Shown: piece by piece, positions 17,305 through 24,904 of the stretch
Numbering within the stretch: the stretch's first letter is position 1
Layout: each line of letters begins with the position of its first letter
NCBI RefSeq assembly: GCF_036227565.1
Contig: NZ_CP109460.1
Location: 1,364,001-1,428,000 of the forward strand
Source: Streptomyces sp. NBC_01454
GTDB lineage: Bacteria > Actinomycetota > Actinomycetes > Streptomycetales > Streptomycetaceae
Direction of reading: 5' to 3'
DNA length: 64,000 nt
The notes under the pieces: model-generated
Told to the model about the DNA's origin: nothing
Databases searched by the model: none
The model's input: the letters and a program-made list of their open reading frames with translations, nothing else
Translations under genes and position numbers: made by a program

Positions 17305-19386
17305 ATGGTCCCCGATCCGATCATCCCGACGTCCGAGTCAGAGCTCGGCGACAGACCCGCGACGACGACCGGTACCACCCGCCGTAGGTTCCTCCAGGGC
17401 ACGGGGGTTGCCGCCGGGGCGCTGGTGCTCGGCGCGACCGCCGGGGCGGGCGGCGCGTACGCCGCTCCGAATCCCAGGTACGTCATGCCCAAGGGCTTCA
17501 AGGGCAACATGTCCGACCTGAAGCATGTCGTGATCCTGATGCAGGAGAACCGGTCCCTCGACCACTACTTCGGCACGCTCCCCGGCATACGCGGCTTTCA
17601 CGACAAGCAGGCGCTGCGGTTCCAGGACGGCACCACCGTCTTCCAGCAGAAGGACAGCAACGGCAACATCGTCACCCCGCAGGTCGACGACGGAGCCTGG
17701 GGCAACGACCACGGAGCCTGGGGCGACGTCGACCACCGCAAGTGGGACCTGTGGGTGCAGCACAGCGGCGCCAGCTGCATGAACTACCACAGCGACGCCT
17801 ACATGGGCTTCTACCACTCGGTCGCCGCCCAGTACACCATCGCCGACCAGAACTTCTGCTCCGAGTTCGGGCCGACCGATCCCAACCGGAAGTACCTGTG
17901 GAGCGGTACCGCCAACAGCGAGACGGGCAATGCCGATGAGTCCAACTACTCCCGTCCCTGGATCACGGTGGCCGAGCAGCTCCAGCAGGCCGGCATCGAC
18001 TGGCGGCTCTACTCCGACAACAGCGGCAACGGGCGACAGGGTTACGTCAGCACCTGGGTCGGCGACTACGGCGACAACGAGCTGAAGTACTTCAAGGGGT
18101 TCGACCCGGAGGGACTGAGCGCCGACGACCCCAAGCTGACGCCCGGCACCGGGCTGATCTGGCGCGGCAACGCCACGTACTACTCCGGCATGACCTCGCC
18201 GAACGACGACTCCGACGACAACCTCGACGCGGTCCTCAAAAACCTCCATGACGCCTGCCGGCCGGGCGCGGAACACCCGCTGCCGGCAGTCTCCTGGATT
18301 GTGGCGCCCTACGGCTGGTCCGAGCACCCGGACGCGGACAGCCTGCACGGCGAGCGCTACGTCAAGAAGGTGCTCGACATCCTCCAGAGCAACCCCGACA
18401 TCTGGAACCACACCCTCTTCATCCTCAACTACGACGAGAACGACGGGAAGTTCGACCACGTGCTGCCGCCGTGGCCCGAGCCGGGCACGGCGCGTGAGTA
18501 CGCCGGCGACTACCCGCTCGGTTTCGGTGCGCGGGTGCCGATGCTGCTGGTCTCGCCGTGGACCCGCGGCGGGTACGTGGCCTCGGAGGTCTTCGACCAC
18601 ACCTCGACGATCAAGTTCCTCGAAACCTGGGCGACCCACCTCGGCAAGCCGTTCCGCTGCCCCAACATCAGCGACTGGCGGCGCTCGATCGCGGGCGACC
18701 TGACCAGCGCGCTCGACTTCGCCCACCCGCAACCGGGGCCGGCCACCTTCCCGGACCCGCGCGCCGAGCAACCGGTGTCTATCGCCGCCGACCACATGAA
18801 GCCGCGCCCGCTGAGCTTCCATCCGCACGCGACGATCTCGGAGGACCGCGCGTCGGGGACGGTCACCGCCAGGATGACCCTGACCGGCGGCCCGACGGAC
18901 AAGGCCTTGTGCTTCCAGGTCTTCCCCGATAAGTACCGGGCGTTCTCCAGCACGCCGTTCACCGTCACCGCGCGCAAGCCGCGCGAGTACACCTGGGACG
19001 CCAAGGCCACCGACGGCAAGTACGCGTTCTCGATCTACTCCAACGACGGCTTTGTGCGCTCCTTCGCCGGCCAGGTCGCGCCCGCCGGAAAGTCGGACGG
19101 TGGCCTCCCGCGCGTGGAGGTCGACCTGCTGAAGGGCGAGGGCACCAAGCCCGAGGCCCAGGCGAAGCTCACGTTGCACAACGACGGCACCAAGCCGGTG
19201 GACTACACGCTCACCGCTCACGACTACCTCGGCCGTACCCGGAAGGTCACGGTGGCCCACGGCGAGACGAAGGCTGTCATGTGGCCGACCCAGGAGGGCT
19301 ACTACGACGTGGTCGTCACCGTCGACACCGACACGACCTGGACGCAGCGCTACGCCGGCCGGATCGCCACTACCGGAAAGGACTGA
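17305..19386 (+). CDS. Phosphocholine-type phospholipase C, Tat-secreted
   Basis: A 693-residue secreted phospholipase C that should hydrolyse phosphatidylcholine-like lipids outside the cell. The N-terminus has a Tat signal with TTRRRFLQGTG at residues 25-35, then a hydrophobic stretch ending AGGAYA. The phosphoesterase catalytic domain (about 70-450) has VVILMQENRSLDHYFGTLPG, the metal-site segments GPTDPNRKYLWSGT and NYDENDGKFDHVLPP, and TSTIKFLETW. Two C-terminal beta domains of the DUF756 type (about 490-690) complete the bacterial PC-PLC plan. Length and order match the family. The ATG follows GAGGAGC with ideal spacing. A stem-loop terminator lies three bases after the stop. It is monocistronic. 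In soil bacteria such enzymes scavenge phosphate. Confidence 0.93.
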   Translation: MVPDPIIPTSESELGDRPATTTGTTRRRFLQGTGVAAGALVLGATAGAGGAYAAPNPRYVMPKGFKGNMSDLKHVVILMQENRSLDHYFGTLPGIRGFHDKQALRFQDGTTVFQQKDSNGNIVTPQVDDGAWGNDHGAWGDVDHRKWDLWVQHSGASCMNYHSDAYMGFYHSVAAQYTIADQNFCSEFGPTDPNRKYLWSGTANSETGNADESNYSRPWITVAEQLQQAGIDWRLYSDNSGNGRQGYVSTWVGDYGDNELKYFKGFDPEGLSADDPKLTPGTGLIWRGNATYYSGMTSPNDDSDDNLDAVLKNLHDACRPGAEHPLPAVSWIVAPYGWSEHPDADSLHGERYVKKVLDILQSNPDIWNHTLFILNYDENDGKFDHVLPPWPEPGTAREYAGDYPLGFGARVPMLLVSPWTRGGYVASEVFDHTSTIKFLETWATHLGKPFRCPNISDWRRSIAGDLTSALDFAHPQPGPATFPDPRAEQPVSIAADHMKPRPLSFHPHATISEDRASGTVTARMTLTGGPTDKALCFQVFPDKYRAFSSTPFTVTARKPREYTWDAKATDGKYAFSIYSNDGFVRSFAGQVAPAGKSDGGLPRVEVDLLKGEGTKPEAQAKLTLHNDGTKPVDYTLTAHDYLGRTRKVTVAHGETKAVMWPTQEGYYDVVVTVDTDTTWTQRYAGRIATTGKD

Positions 19387-19388
19387 TC

Positions 19389-19425
19389 GGCCAGGACATC
19401 CGCGGCGACGGCGGCCGTCCTGGCC
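19389..19425 (+). terminator. Stem-loop after phospholipase C
   Basis: GGCCAGGAC at 19389-19397 pairs perfectly with GTCCTGGCC at 19417-19425 around a 19-base loop, three bases after the stop codon. There is no U-tract, as usual in Streptomyces. Confidence 0.6.
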
Positions 19426-19689
19426 ACCGTCGCCACGGTGCTCGCCGTGCTGCGCAACGACCTTCGCCCCCGGACGGCTGACCGCCACCTTCTGCGCTAT
19501 GCAACAAACGCAGGAGACAGAATCCCCTGCGACGACAGCGACCTCGCCAGCGCAGCGCGCCATTACCGAACACTGTCGAGCGGTCGGCGCCGCCGTACGG
19601 AGCCTGCGGACCGCCGGCTCGACGGGCGCCGCGGGGCGAGGGGCCGGCCGCCGGGACACGGCTCGCCGCCACTGCTGAGGCCAGGTGCG

Positions 19690-20040
19690 CGGACCGTGGG
19701 CGCAGACGGTCGGCGAGACTGTCCCCGACGGTGAACCGTCCCGTGCCGTGAAAGCGCTCGGCGACCAGCAGCCCGATGACCGTCCAGGCGACGGCCGGCC
19801 CGAGGACGTACGGAATGCCGTCGTAGCCGTTGAGGGCCAACAGCCCGGGGTTCCCGAGCAGCGCCGCGGCGGACATGTGGTCCCCGAAGAGCGCGAGCCC
19901 GTTGCGGGTGGAGGTCAGCCGGCCTCCGCCAATGTAGAAGTCGCTCGTGGTGTCGCGGTACGAGGCGGCCCACACCGACAGGAACAGCGCGCCGACGACG
20001 AAGAAGGGGAAGACCACGAGGACGGAGGAGGCGTGCGTGG
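19690..20040 (-). pseudogene. ActP-type acetate/solute symporter, N-terminal fossil
   Basis: About 115 codons encode the first part of a sodium:solute symporter of the cation-acetate (ActP) kind. Recognisable stretches are FFVVGALFLSVWAASYRDTT, DFYIGGGRLTSTRNGLALFG, LLALNGYDGIPYVLGPAVAW and GRFTVGDSLADRL. After about 19690 the match stops, so ten or more transmembrane helices are missing. The reading frame continues as low-complexity sequence into the phospholipase flank. A fossil of the DUF485 gene that normally precedes actP lies directly upstream. It cannot be a working transporter. Confidence 0.75.
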
Positions 20041-20084
20041 ACGGAGTCGCCGTCTCGGCTCCCGCTGCTGTACGGCCGGTCCGG

Positions 20085-20205
20085 TCGGTCCGTCCGGGGG
20101 GACCGGGGCGGTGCGGGCGTAGCGGGCGTGCCACTGCGTCGCGCCGACGGTAGTGGCGAGGAGCAACAGCGCAGGGGCGAAACCGACATTGAGCGGCCCC
20201 GCGAA
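20085..20205 (-). pseudogene. DUF485 (YjcH-like) protein, C-terminal fossil
   Basis: In the frame just upstream of the ActP fossil, the minus strand reads LNVGFAPALLLLATTVGATQWHARYAR. This resembles the last transmembrane helix and basic end of DUF485 proteins, small membrane proteins encoded immediately before actP. The first helix and start are absent: the match begins at about 20205, where the fossil of pxpB starts on the other strand. The neighbouring ActP fragment in the expected order supports the call. Confidence 0.5.
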
Positions 20206-20387
20206 CCCGCGTGGACCCCGGTTCAGTTGCCGTCGCGGACCAGTTCACCAGCGTCTACCCCCGCGCGTCGCCCGGCGGCTGGCACCTGCTGGGCCGTACC
20301 TCGGCCGAGCTGTGGAGCATCGACCGCCAACCGCCCAGCCTGCTCACTCCGGGAACTCAGGTCCGCTTCGTACAGGCGACATCATGA
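20205..20387 (+). pseudogene. 5-oxoprolinase subunit PxpB, C-terminal fossil
   Basis: The plus-strand frame ending with TGA at 20385-20387 reads YPRASPGGWHLLGRTS and ends RFVQATS. This is the carboxy end of PxpB (KipI/allophanate hydrolase subunit 1), the partner encoded just before PxpC. The preceding 150 or so residues are missing: at about 20205 the sequence switches to the fossil of an oppositely oriented DUF485 gene. The stop overlaps the pxpC ATG (ATGA), the original operon arrangement. The remnant has no start, so PxpB is not made from here. Confidence 0.75.
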
Positions 20388-21298
20388 TCGAAATACTCCG
20401 TCCAGGCCCCCTGACCACGGTGCAGGACCTCGGCCGTCCGGGGCACGCCGCTCGAGGCGTGGGGGCCGGCGGCGCCGCGGACCGAGGCAGCCTACGGCTG
20501 GCCAACCGCCTGGTGGGCAACGCCGAATCCGCCGCGGCCCTGGAAATGACCTGCGGCGGCCTGACCGTCCGCTTCCACGCGCCGATCACCCTGGCCCTGA
20601 CCGGGGCGCCCTGCCCGGCCACGCTCGACGGCCGCCAGATCGGCATGAACGGACCCGTCCATGCCGCCTCCGGCCAGGAACTCACCGTCGGCTTCCCGAG
20701 CCGTGCCCTGCGCACCTACCTCGCCGTCCGCGGGGGCATCGACATACCGCCGGTGCTCGGCTCGCGCTCCACCGACACCCTCTCCGGCATCGGGCCGGCA
20801 CCGCTGGGCGCGGGCATCCACCTGCCAACGGGCACGGCCGCACTCCGCTTCCCTCCCACCGACTTCGCGCCCCGCCGCGAATTCCAGCACCAACCCGTGC
20901 TCCACATCGTTCCCGGCCCCCGGAACGACTGGTTCACCCCCGAAGCGCTGACGACTCTGTGCACCAGCGCCTACGAGGTGACCGCTGACAGCAATCGTGT
21001 CGGCGCACGCCTGGCCGGACCACCACTGGTCCGGGTCATCCACCACGAGCTGCCGCCCGAAGGCATGGTCCGAGGTGCCCTCCAGATACCGCCCAACGGT
21101 CAACCGGTCCTCTTCCTCGCCGACCACCCCGTCACCGGCGGCTATCCCGTCATGGCCGTGGTGCACGAGGCCGACCTCGACCAGGCCGCCCAACTGCGCC
21201 CCGGCCAGACCGTACGTTTCCGGACCTCCCCGCGCCGCCGCACCACCCGGCCCCGGTCTTGTTCCGTAACCAGCCCGCCTCGTCTTCGGACAGGGTGA
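20384..21298 (+). CDS. pxpC: 5-oxoprolinase subunit PxpC (KipA-like), odd 3' end
   Basis: A 304-residue protein of the biotin-dependent carboxylase-like domain family (PxpC, formerly KipA or allophanate hydrolase subunit 2). PxpC works with PxpA and PxpB to hydrolyse 5-oxoproline to glutamate with ATP. Family sequence runs from MIEILRPGPLTTVQDLGRPG, through LRTYLAVRGGID, to HPVTGGYPVMAVVHEADLD and PGQTVRFR. After about residue 283 the tail (RRRTTRPRSCSV...) is not PxpC-like; it is antisense to a transposase-like fossil, so the native end has been replaced. With pxpB reduced to a fossil just upstream and no pxpA nearby, the pathway is incomplete here. The protein may be made but probably lacks its partners unless another copy supplies them. 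Confidence 0.85.
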   Translation: MIEILRPGPLTTVQDLGRPGHAARGVGAGGAADRGSLRLANRLVGNAESAAALEMTCGGLTVRFHAPITLALTGAPCPATLDGRQIGMNGPVHAASGQELTVGFPSRALRTYLAVRGGIDIPPVLGSRSTDTLSGIGPAPLGAGIHLPTGTAALRFPPTDFAPRREFQHQPVLHIVPGPRNDWFTPEALTTLCTSAYEVTADSNRVGARLAGPPLVRVIHHELPPEGMVRGALQIPPNGQPVLFLADHPVTGGYPVMAVVHEADLDQAAQLRPGQTVRFRTSPRRRTTRPRSCSVTSPPRLRTG

Positions 21299-21338
21299 AG
21301 TGGTCCACCATCCCGTCCAGCCCCAGATCCCGCCCCAC
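21255..21338 (-). pseudogene. Tn3-type transposase N-terminal scrap
   Basis: The minus strand reads GLDGMVDHFTLSEDEAGWLR then NKTG. This is similar in style to the DUF4158-type amino end of Tn3-family transposases (a short acidic segment of the type EHFTL..DE...L..K.G). Only about 28 codons remain. It overlaps, antisense, the foreign tail of pxpC, which suggests that a transposon end replaced the pxpC terminus. The match is short and was made by eye. Confidence 0.4.
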
Positions 21339-21510
21339 GTTCGGGTGCCCCTCTCGCTTCCCTTGACCCGTTCAGCTCAACGAGCCAGCGGACAGGGGAG
21401 AAACGGTCCAGGTCCCGGTGGATGCGCCGGTTCGGTTCGTTGGCAACAAGGCAGATTTCCCGGACGGCCTTCCTACGGTCGGCCTGCTGGAGTGAAGAGG
21501 CTCGACGACC

Positions 21511-21622
21511 CGGTGTTGGTCCCGCTCGCCCAGACTGCCGTGCCGGCAGCCAGCCACCCCACCGTCACCAAGGCCTGGGCCGACACCGGCTACAAGAACA
21601 AAGCAGTGGAGCAGGGAGCCGC
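21511..21622 (+). pseudogene. IS5-type transposase internal scrap
   Basis: A plus-strand frame reads SHPTVTKAWADTGYKNKAVE and then QGA. I recognise this as the segment around the second catalytic aspartate of Streptomyces IS5-type transposases (KAWADTGYKN). Neither a start nor the remaining catalytic residues are present, and the frame leaves the family on both sides. Together with the Tn3-like scrap it shows that 21.25-21.75 kb is a junction of dead mobile elements. Confidence 0.55.
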
Positions 21623-21755
21623 CCCCTCTTTGAGGGGAGTCTGGGGCCAGCAGCGGCGACCCCACGCCGTGACCCGCCGCCGTGGGACGCATCAACGCCC
21701 ACCCGCAGAACTGGAAGTTCCCCCGGCCACCCAGGTTCGCCCACCATCGGAAAAT

Positions 21756-22730
21756 TCACCCGCTGTGCTGCGCGCCTTCGCCTCGCCGGTACGCCGAGGG
21801 GGTCAGGCCCGTCCATCTGCGCACAGCGCGGGTGAAGGCGGCCGGTGTCGCGAAGCCCACCTGCGTAGCGATGGCGGTCATCGGTAGTCCGACCGGCTCG
21901 GGCTCGGCCAACAAGGCCAGCGCGCGTTCCCGCTGTCTGGTCTCCATCAGGGTTGAGAACGAGCACCCTTCTTCTTGAAGCCTCAACTGGAGCGTGCGGC
22001 GGCTGACCGCCAATGCCCGTGCCACGTCCGCCAACCGAGGCGAGCCGAGTGAGCCCCCGCCCTCCTGCAGAGCCGCCCGCACCGCCTCCGACCATGGTGT
22101 GTGGTTCACCGCAAGCTGCCGCTGCGCGTAGGGAGCGAGCATCGCCAGCACCACCGGATCGGCGTGCCGCACCTGCGCGCGCAGTGCGGTCGCCCCGAAC
22201 ACGCAGGCATCCGCCGGCTGCCCGAAGGCCACCGGGCCCAGCGCGCGCCGGTACGCCTCTGGCCGCGCGGGTTCGGACCGCCGCAGCAGTACACGGTCCG
22301 GCCCCACGCCCTGACCGGCGCGCCGACGAACGGCGGCGCACAGCATCGTGAAAAAGGCATCCACGGTGTCCGGATGTCCCGCCCCGCCATCCAGAGCCCG
22401 CAGGCTCAGCGAGACCTCACCCGGCCCGCGGCTGCCGGGGCGCCGCCTTACCACCAGCTCATTGCGACCGATCAGGGGGTGGAAGCGCACCAGAGTGTCC
22501 AGCATCGCGCCGATGTCGGGGGTGTTGGCGAGAATCGATGACAGCACTCCGCCGAGCGCGGAGGGCTCGGCCGACGTGCCGAACATCAGCCCGGGATAGA
22601 CCACACCGGCCTGCCGCAGTGCGTCCCAGAGCGGTGCCAGCCAATCGACCTGCGCGCGATCATCCGTCGCCAGGAGATCCGGCAGAACAGCCCCCCGTGT
22701 GAGGGCGTAGGCCCGCAGCTCCAGCTCCAT
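21756..22730 (-). CDS. AraC-family transcriptional regulator
   Basis: A 324-residue regulator with an N-terminal arabinose-binding-like sensor domain of the OruR/ArgR group (about residues 1-205; ALIMELELRAYALTRGAVLP leads in) and a C-terminal AraC DNA-binding domain (about 230-320). The latter has two helix-turn-helix units: LADVARALAVSRRTLQLRLQ and MTAIATQVGFATPAAFTRAV, followed by WTGLTPSAYRR. I took the ATG at 22730 because family sequence begins there; no good ribosome binding site is visible, and the open frame runs further upstream to 22859. It is divergent from the sterol-desaturase-family gene, starting 115 bp away, and is its likely regulator. Its 3' end borders transposase debris but the domain is complete. 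Confidence 0.88.
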   Translation of the reverse strand: MELELRAYALTRGAVLPDLLATDDRAQVDWLAPLWDALRQAGVVYPGLMFGTSAEPSALGGVLSSILANTPDIGAMLDTLVRFHPLIGRNELVVRRRPGSRGPGEVSLSLRALDGGAGHPDTVDAFFTMLCAAVRRRAGQGVGPDRVLLRRSEPARPEAYRRALGPVAFGQPADACVFGATALRAQVRHADPVVLAMLAPYAQRQLAVNHTPWSEAVRAALQEGGGSLGSPRLADVARALAVSRRTLQLRLQEEGCSFSTLMETRQRERALALLAEPEPVGLPMTAIATQVGFATPAAFTRAVRRWTGLTPSAYRRGEGAQHSG

Positions 22731-22845
22731 GATCAGGGCAGCGCCGTCAGGGCCGCCCCTGTCGTCGTCCCTGGGTGCGCGAGAAGGGAAAAGGGTTACG
22801 CCCACAGGAAAGCACGCCCCTCGGGTCGGCTGCGAAGTTGGCCGC

Positions 22846-23745
22846 ATGGAACTCGACAAACCGGCGCGGCCGGTTCTGACCTACGGTACCTATCCCCTCC
22901 TGGCCGCGGCCACGACCGTCATCGCCTGGGCGGCCGTCACTCACCAACTGGCGATCCCGAGGGGGGCCGCCATCGCTCTGCTGACCATATGCACCATCGC
23001 GGTCGCCTTCACCGTCGAGCGGGTCAACCCGATGCTCGACCGCTGGGGGATGACCCGCGACAGCTTCGTGGGCCGTGACCTGCCGTTCATCGGACTGGCC
23101 TTCATGGTCGAGCAGGTCGCAACAATGGGCGTTTCCTTCGTCGCAGCCCAGCTCGTCCCCGACGGCGGCTTCGGACCGATCACACGCCTTCCGCTCCTGG
23201 TCCAGGCCCTGCTGGTGCTGCTGGCCTTGGATCTGCTCTGGTACGGCTATCACCGAACTGCGCACACCATCCCGCGGCTGTGGCGAGCGCACGGAGTGCA
23301 CCACGCGCCCTCGCAGCTGTACATGTTCATGCACCCGGTTTTCCACCCGATCGACCTGCTGGTCTCCCGGTTCGTGATCTCCCTGCTGGTGTTCCGGTTC
23401 AGCGGCGCCACCCCTGACGCCGCTTTCCTGGTCCTGATGGCACTCAACCTTCAGCAGACGATCAGCCATGTGAACGCCGATATCCGCACCGGGCCGCTCA
23501 ACTACCTGCTGATCGGAGCCGAGACGCACCGTTGGCACCACGGCGCAGGCGAGCGGGTCAACTATGGCTCAGTGCTGGCGATCTGGGACATAGCCTTCGG
23601 CACCTTCATGTACGAGCCCAGGAGAGTCCCCGGTCGCCTCGGCCTCGACGACCCGGCCTCCTACCCCGACCCGCGCCGATTCCTTGCCACCCTTGCCTGG
23701 CCGTTCCGCCCGGCCCGCGCCTCGATCCCGGCACCTGCCGAGTGA
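22846..23745 (+). CDS. Sterol desaturase/fatty acid hydroxylase family protein
   Basis: A 299-residue membrane di-iron enzyme of the fatty acid hydroxylase superfamily. Four to five hydrophobic helices are visible, and the histidine clusters that bind iron are present: WYGYHRTAH, HGVHHAPS, SHVNADIRTG and THRWHHGAG. These enzymes hydroxylate or desaturate lipids and sterols using oxygen; the substrate here is not evident. The ATG at 22846 starts the conserved part; the open frame extends 39 codons upstream into the regulator's promoter region. An AraC-type regulator is divergently encoded. Nothing in the sequence looks broken. It is the last intact gene before the recombinase remnant at the island's right end. 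Confidence 0.85.
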   Translation: MELDKPARPVLTYGTYPLLAAATTVIAWAAVTHQLAIPRGAAIALLTICTIAVAFTVERVNPMLDRWGMTRDSFVGRDLPFIGLAFMVEQVATMGVSFVAAQLVPDGGFGPITRLPLLVQALLVLLALDLLWYGYHRTAHTIPRLWRAHGVHHAPSQLYMFMHPVFHPIDLLVSRFVISLLVFRFSGATPDAAFLVLMALNLQQTISHVNADIRTGPLNYLLIGAETHRWHHGAGERVNYGSVLAIWDIAFGTFMYEPRRVPGRLGLDDPASYPDPRRFLATLAWPFRPARASIPAPAE

Positions 23746-24045
23746 CCGGCCGCGACGAGGCTCCACGAGGGGCCAATTGACATCCACTCCTCCCTAAAGG
23801 GGTCGAGGACGGCCCCGCATGCTCCGCAGGTCCACTCTCTGATACTGAGGGGCTTGGGGCCGTCTTTGATACCGCACTGCGAGCGGCCGGCCAGCTCATC
23901 GCGTTCTTCGCCGGGACCTGGGACGGCGACGAGACCGCGTTGCCGCTGGCCGAGGGCGTGAAACTCCAGTTCTTCGCCCCGAGCTGACCATCCCGCCGTT
24001 CATCCGCGGCGCGCCCGGGCAAAGACGTTCACCCGCCGATCGGGG
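23746..24045. other. Fossil-bearing stretch before recombinase
   Basis: A plus-strand frame from about 23860 ends with TGA at 23985-23987. It reads AAGQLIAFFAGTWDGDETAL and then PLAEGVKLQFFAPS, protein-like but of no family I recognise and without a start. It is probably the carboxy end of a lost gene. The recombinase's catalytic domain, which should lie here, is absent. Confidence 0.35.
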
Positions 24046-24662
24046 GTGCCCGAGCGCAGCCCCCGCACCACCCACCGCGCCTACCCACTCCGTGGCCGAC
24101 TGCGTTGCGGCATCTGCCGCCGCAAGATGCAGGGCAACTACAACAACGGTCAGCCCTACTACCGCTGCCGCTACACCGCCGAGTACGCCAAGAGTGCCGC
24201 CCTGGAACATCCGCTGACCGTCTACGTGCGTCAGAACGCGATCCTTCCGGCGCTCGACACATGGCTCGCCCGCGTCTTCGCGCCCGGACATCTTGGCCGC
24301 ACCATCCGGGCCATGTGTGAGAGCCAGCAGCGGCAACCGGCTGCCGCCCCCGGCCTGGAAACCGCACGGCGGACCATCACCGAGACGAATCGACGCATCG
24401 ACCGATACCGCGTTGCACTGGATGCCGGAGCCGACCCCGCGGTCGTAGCCGGCTGGATCACCGCCGCCCAGAACGAGCAGACAGCTGCCCGCCAACAGCT
24501 CGCCGCCGCGTCGCACGCCCAGCGGGAGATCCTCACCGAGGAACAGATCCACCACATGATCAAGACCCTCGGCAACATGACCGGCCGGCTCCAGGCCGCC
24601 GACCCCGAGGACAAAGCACCGCTCTACGCCGACTTCGGCCTTGAGCTGGAGTACCACGCAAA

Positions 24663-24698
24663 TCAGCGGGTTGTGACCGTACGGTCACAACCCGCTGA
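24663..24698. repeat. 36-bp perfect palindrome at recombinase 3' end
   Basis: TCAGCGGGTTGTGACCGT (24663-24680) is followed directly by its exact reverse complement (24681-24698). It lies within the last codons of the recombinase remnant and ends 16 bases before the tRNA 3' end. Its core is shared with the inverted repeat at 694-743. It may be a bidirectional terminator between recombinase and tRNA, or a protein-binding arm of the attachment site. Confidence 0.85.
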
Positions 24699-24712
24699 CA
24701 TGTGCCTATCTG

Positions 24713-24729
24713 CGTGTCCGAGGGGGGAC
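24713..24729 (+). other. attR-like site within tRNA-Leu 3' end
   Basis: The sequence cgtgtccgaggggggac covers the 3' part of tRNA-Leu (acceptor strand and part of the T arm, read on the opposite strand). It is repeated exactly at 754-770. With an integrase remnant immediately to the left, this is the expected tRNA-proximal attachment site of an element lying to the left. Confidence 0.6.
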
Positions 24730-24799
24730 TTGAACCCCCACGCCCGATAAAGGGCACTAGCACCTCAAGCTAGCGCGTCTGCCATTCCGCCACCCGGAC
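24715..24799 (-). tRNA. tRNA-Leu (anticodon GAG)
   Basis: An 85-nt class II tRNA on the minus strand. The acceptor stem pairs GTCCGGG with CTCGGAC (one G-U pair). The anticodon stem CTAGC/GCTAG encloses the loop TTGAGGT, giving anticodon GAG (plus-strand 24764-24766) for Leu codons CUC/CUU. There is a long variable arm, TGCCCTTTATCGGGCG, and a T arm with GGTTCAAGTCC. The discriminator base is A; CCA is not encoded. The 3' end at 24715 faces the accessory region, and the gene remains whole after integration. Confidence 0.95.
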
Positions 24800-24904
24800 T
24801 AGGTGTGATCGTCACGGGGCGTTCCCCGCGGCGACATGGACAACAATACCAAGGTTTCGGAGTGCCCTTCACCTGCGTATCCGGGCGCCACATAACCTCG
24901 ATTT

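Larger units (their letters stand above)
24046..24750 (+). pseudogene. Large serine recombinase lacking catalytic domain
   Basis: The frame encodes the C-terminal half of a large serine recombinase. It has the recombinase zinc ribbon (RLRCGICRRKMQ...YYRCRY) at about residues 20-50 and then a long helical coiled-coil-like region (ETARRTITETNRRIDRYRVA and QQLAAASHAQREILTEEQI). The N-terminal resolvase catalytic domain with its nucleophilic serine, about 150 residues, is missing: upstream sequence is unrelated. The GTG at 24046 is only the first available codon. The 3' end runs through a 36-bp palindrome and into the tRNA-Leu gene on the other strand (CPRGDLNPHAR), which is typical of integrases whose attachment site is that tRNA. 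The remnant cannot recombine DNA on its own. Confidence 0.8.

Noticed and set aside
17338..19659. 773-codon open frame antisense to phospholipase C
   Set aside because: It is the mirror of a clearly real gene, has no family resemblance, and long antisense frames are common at this GC content.
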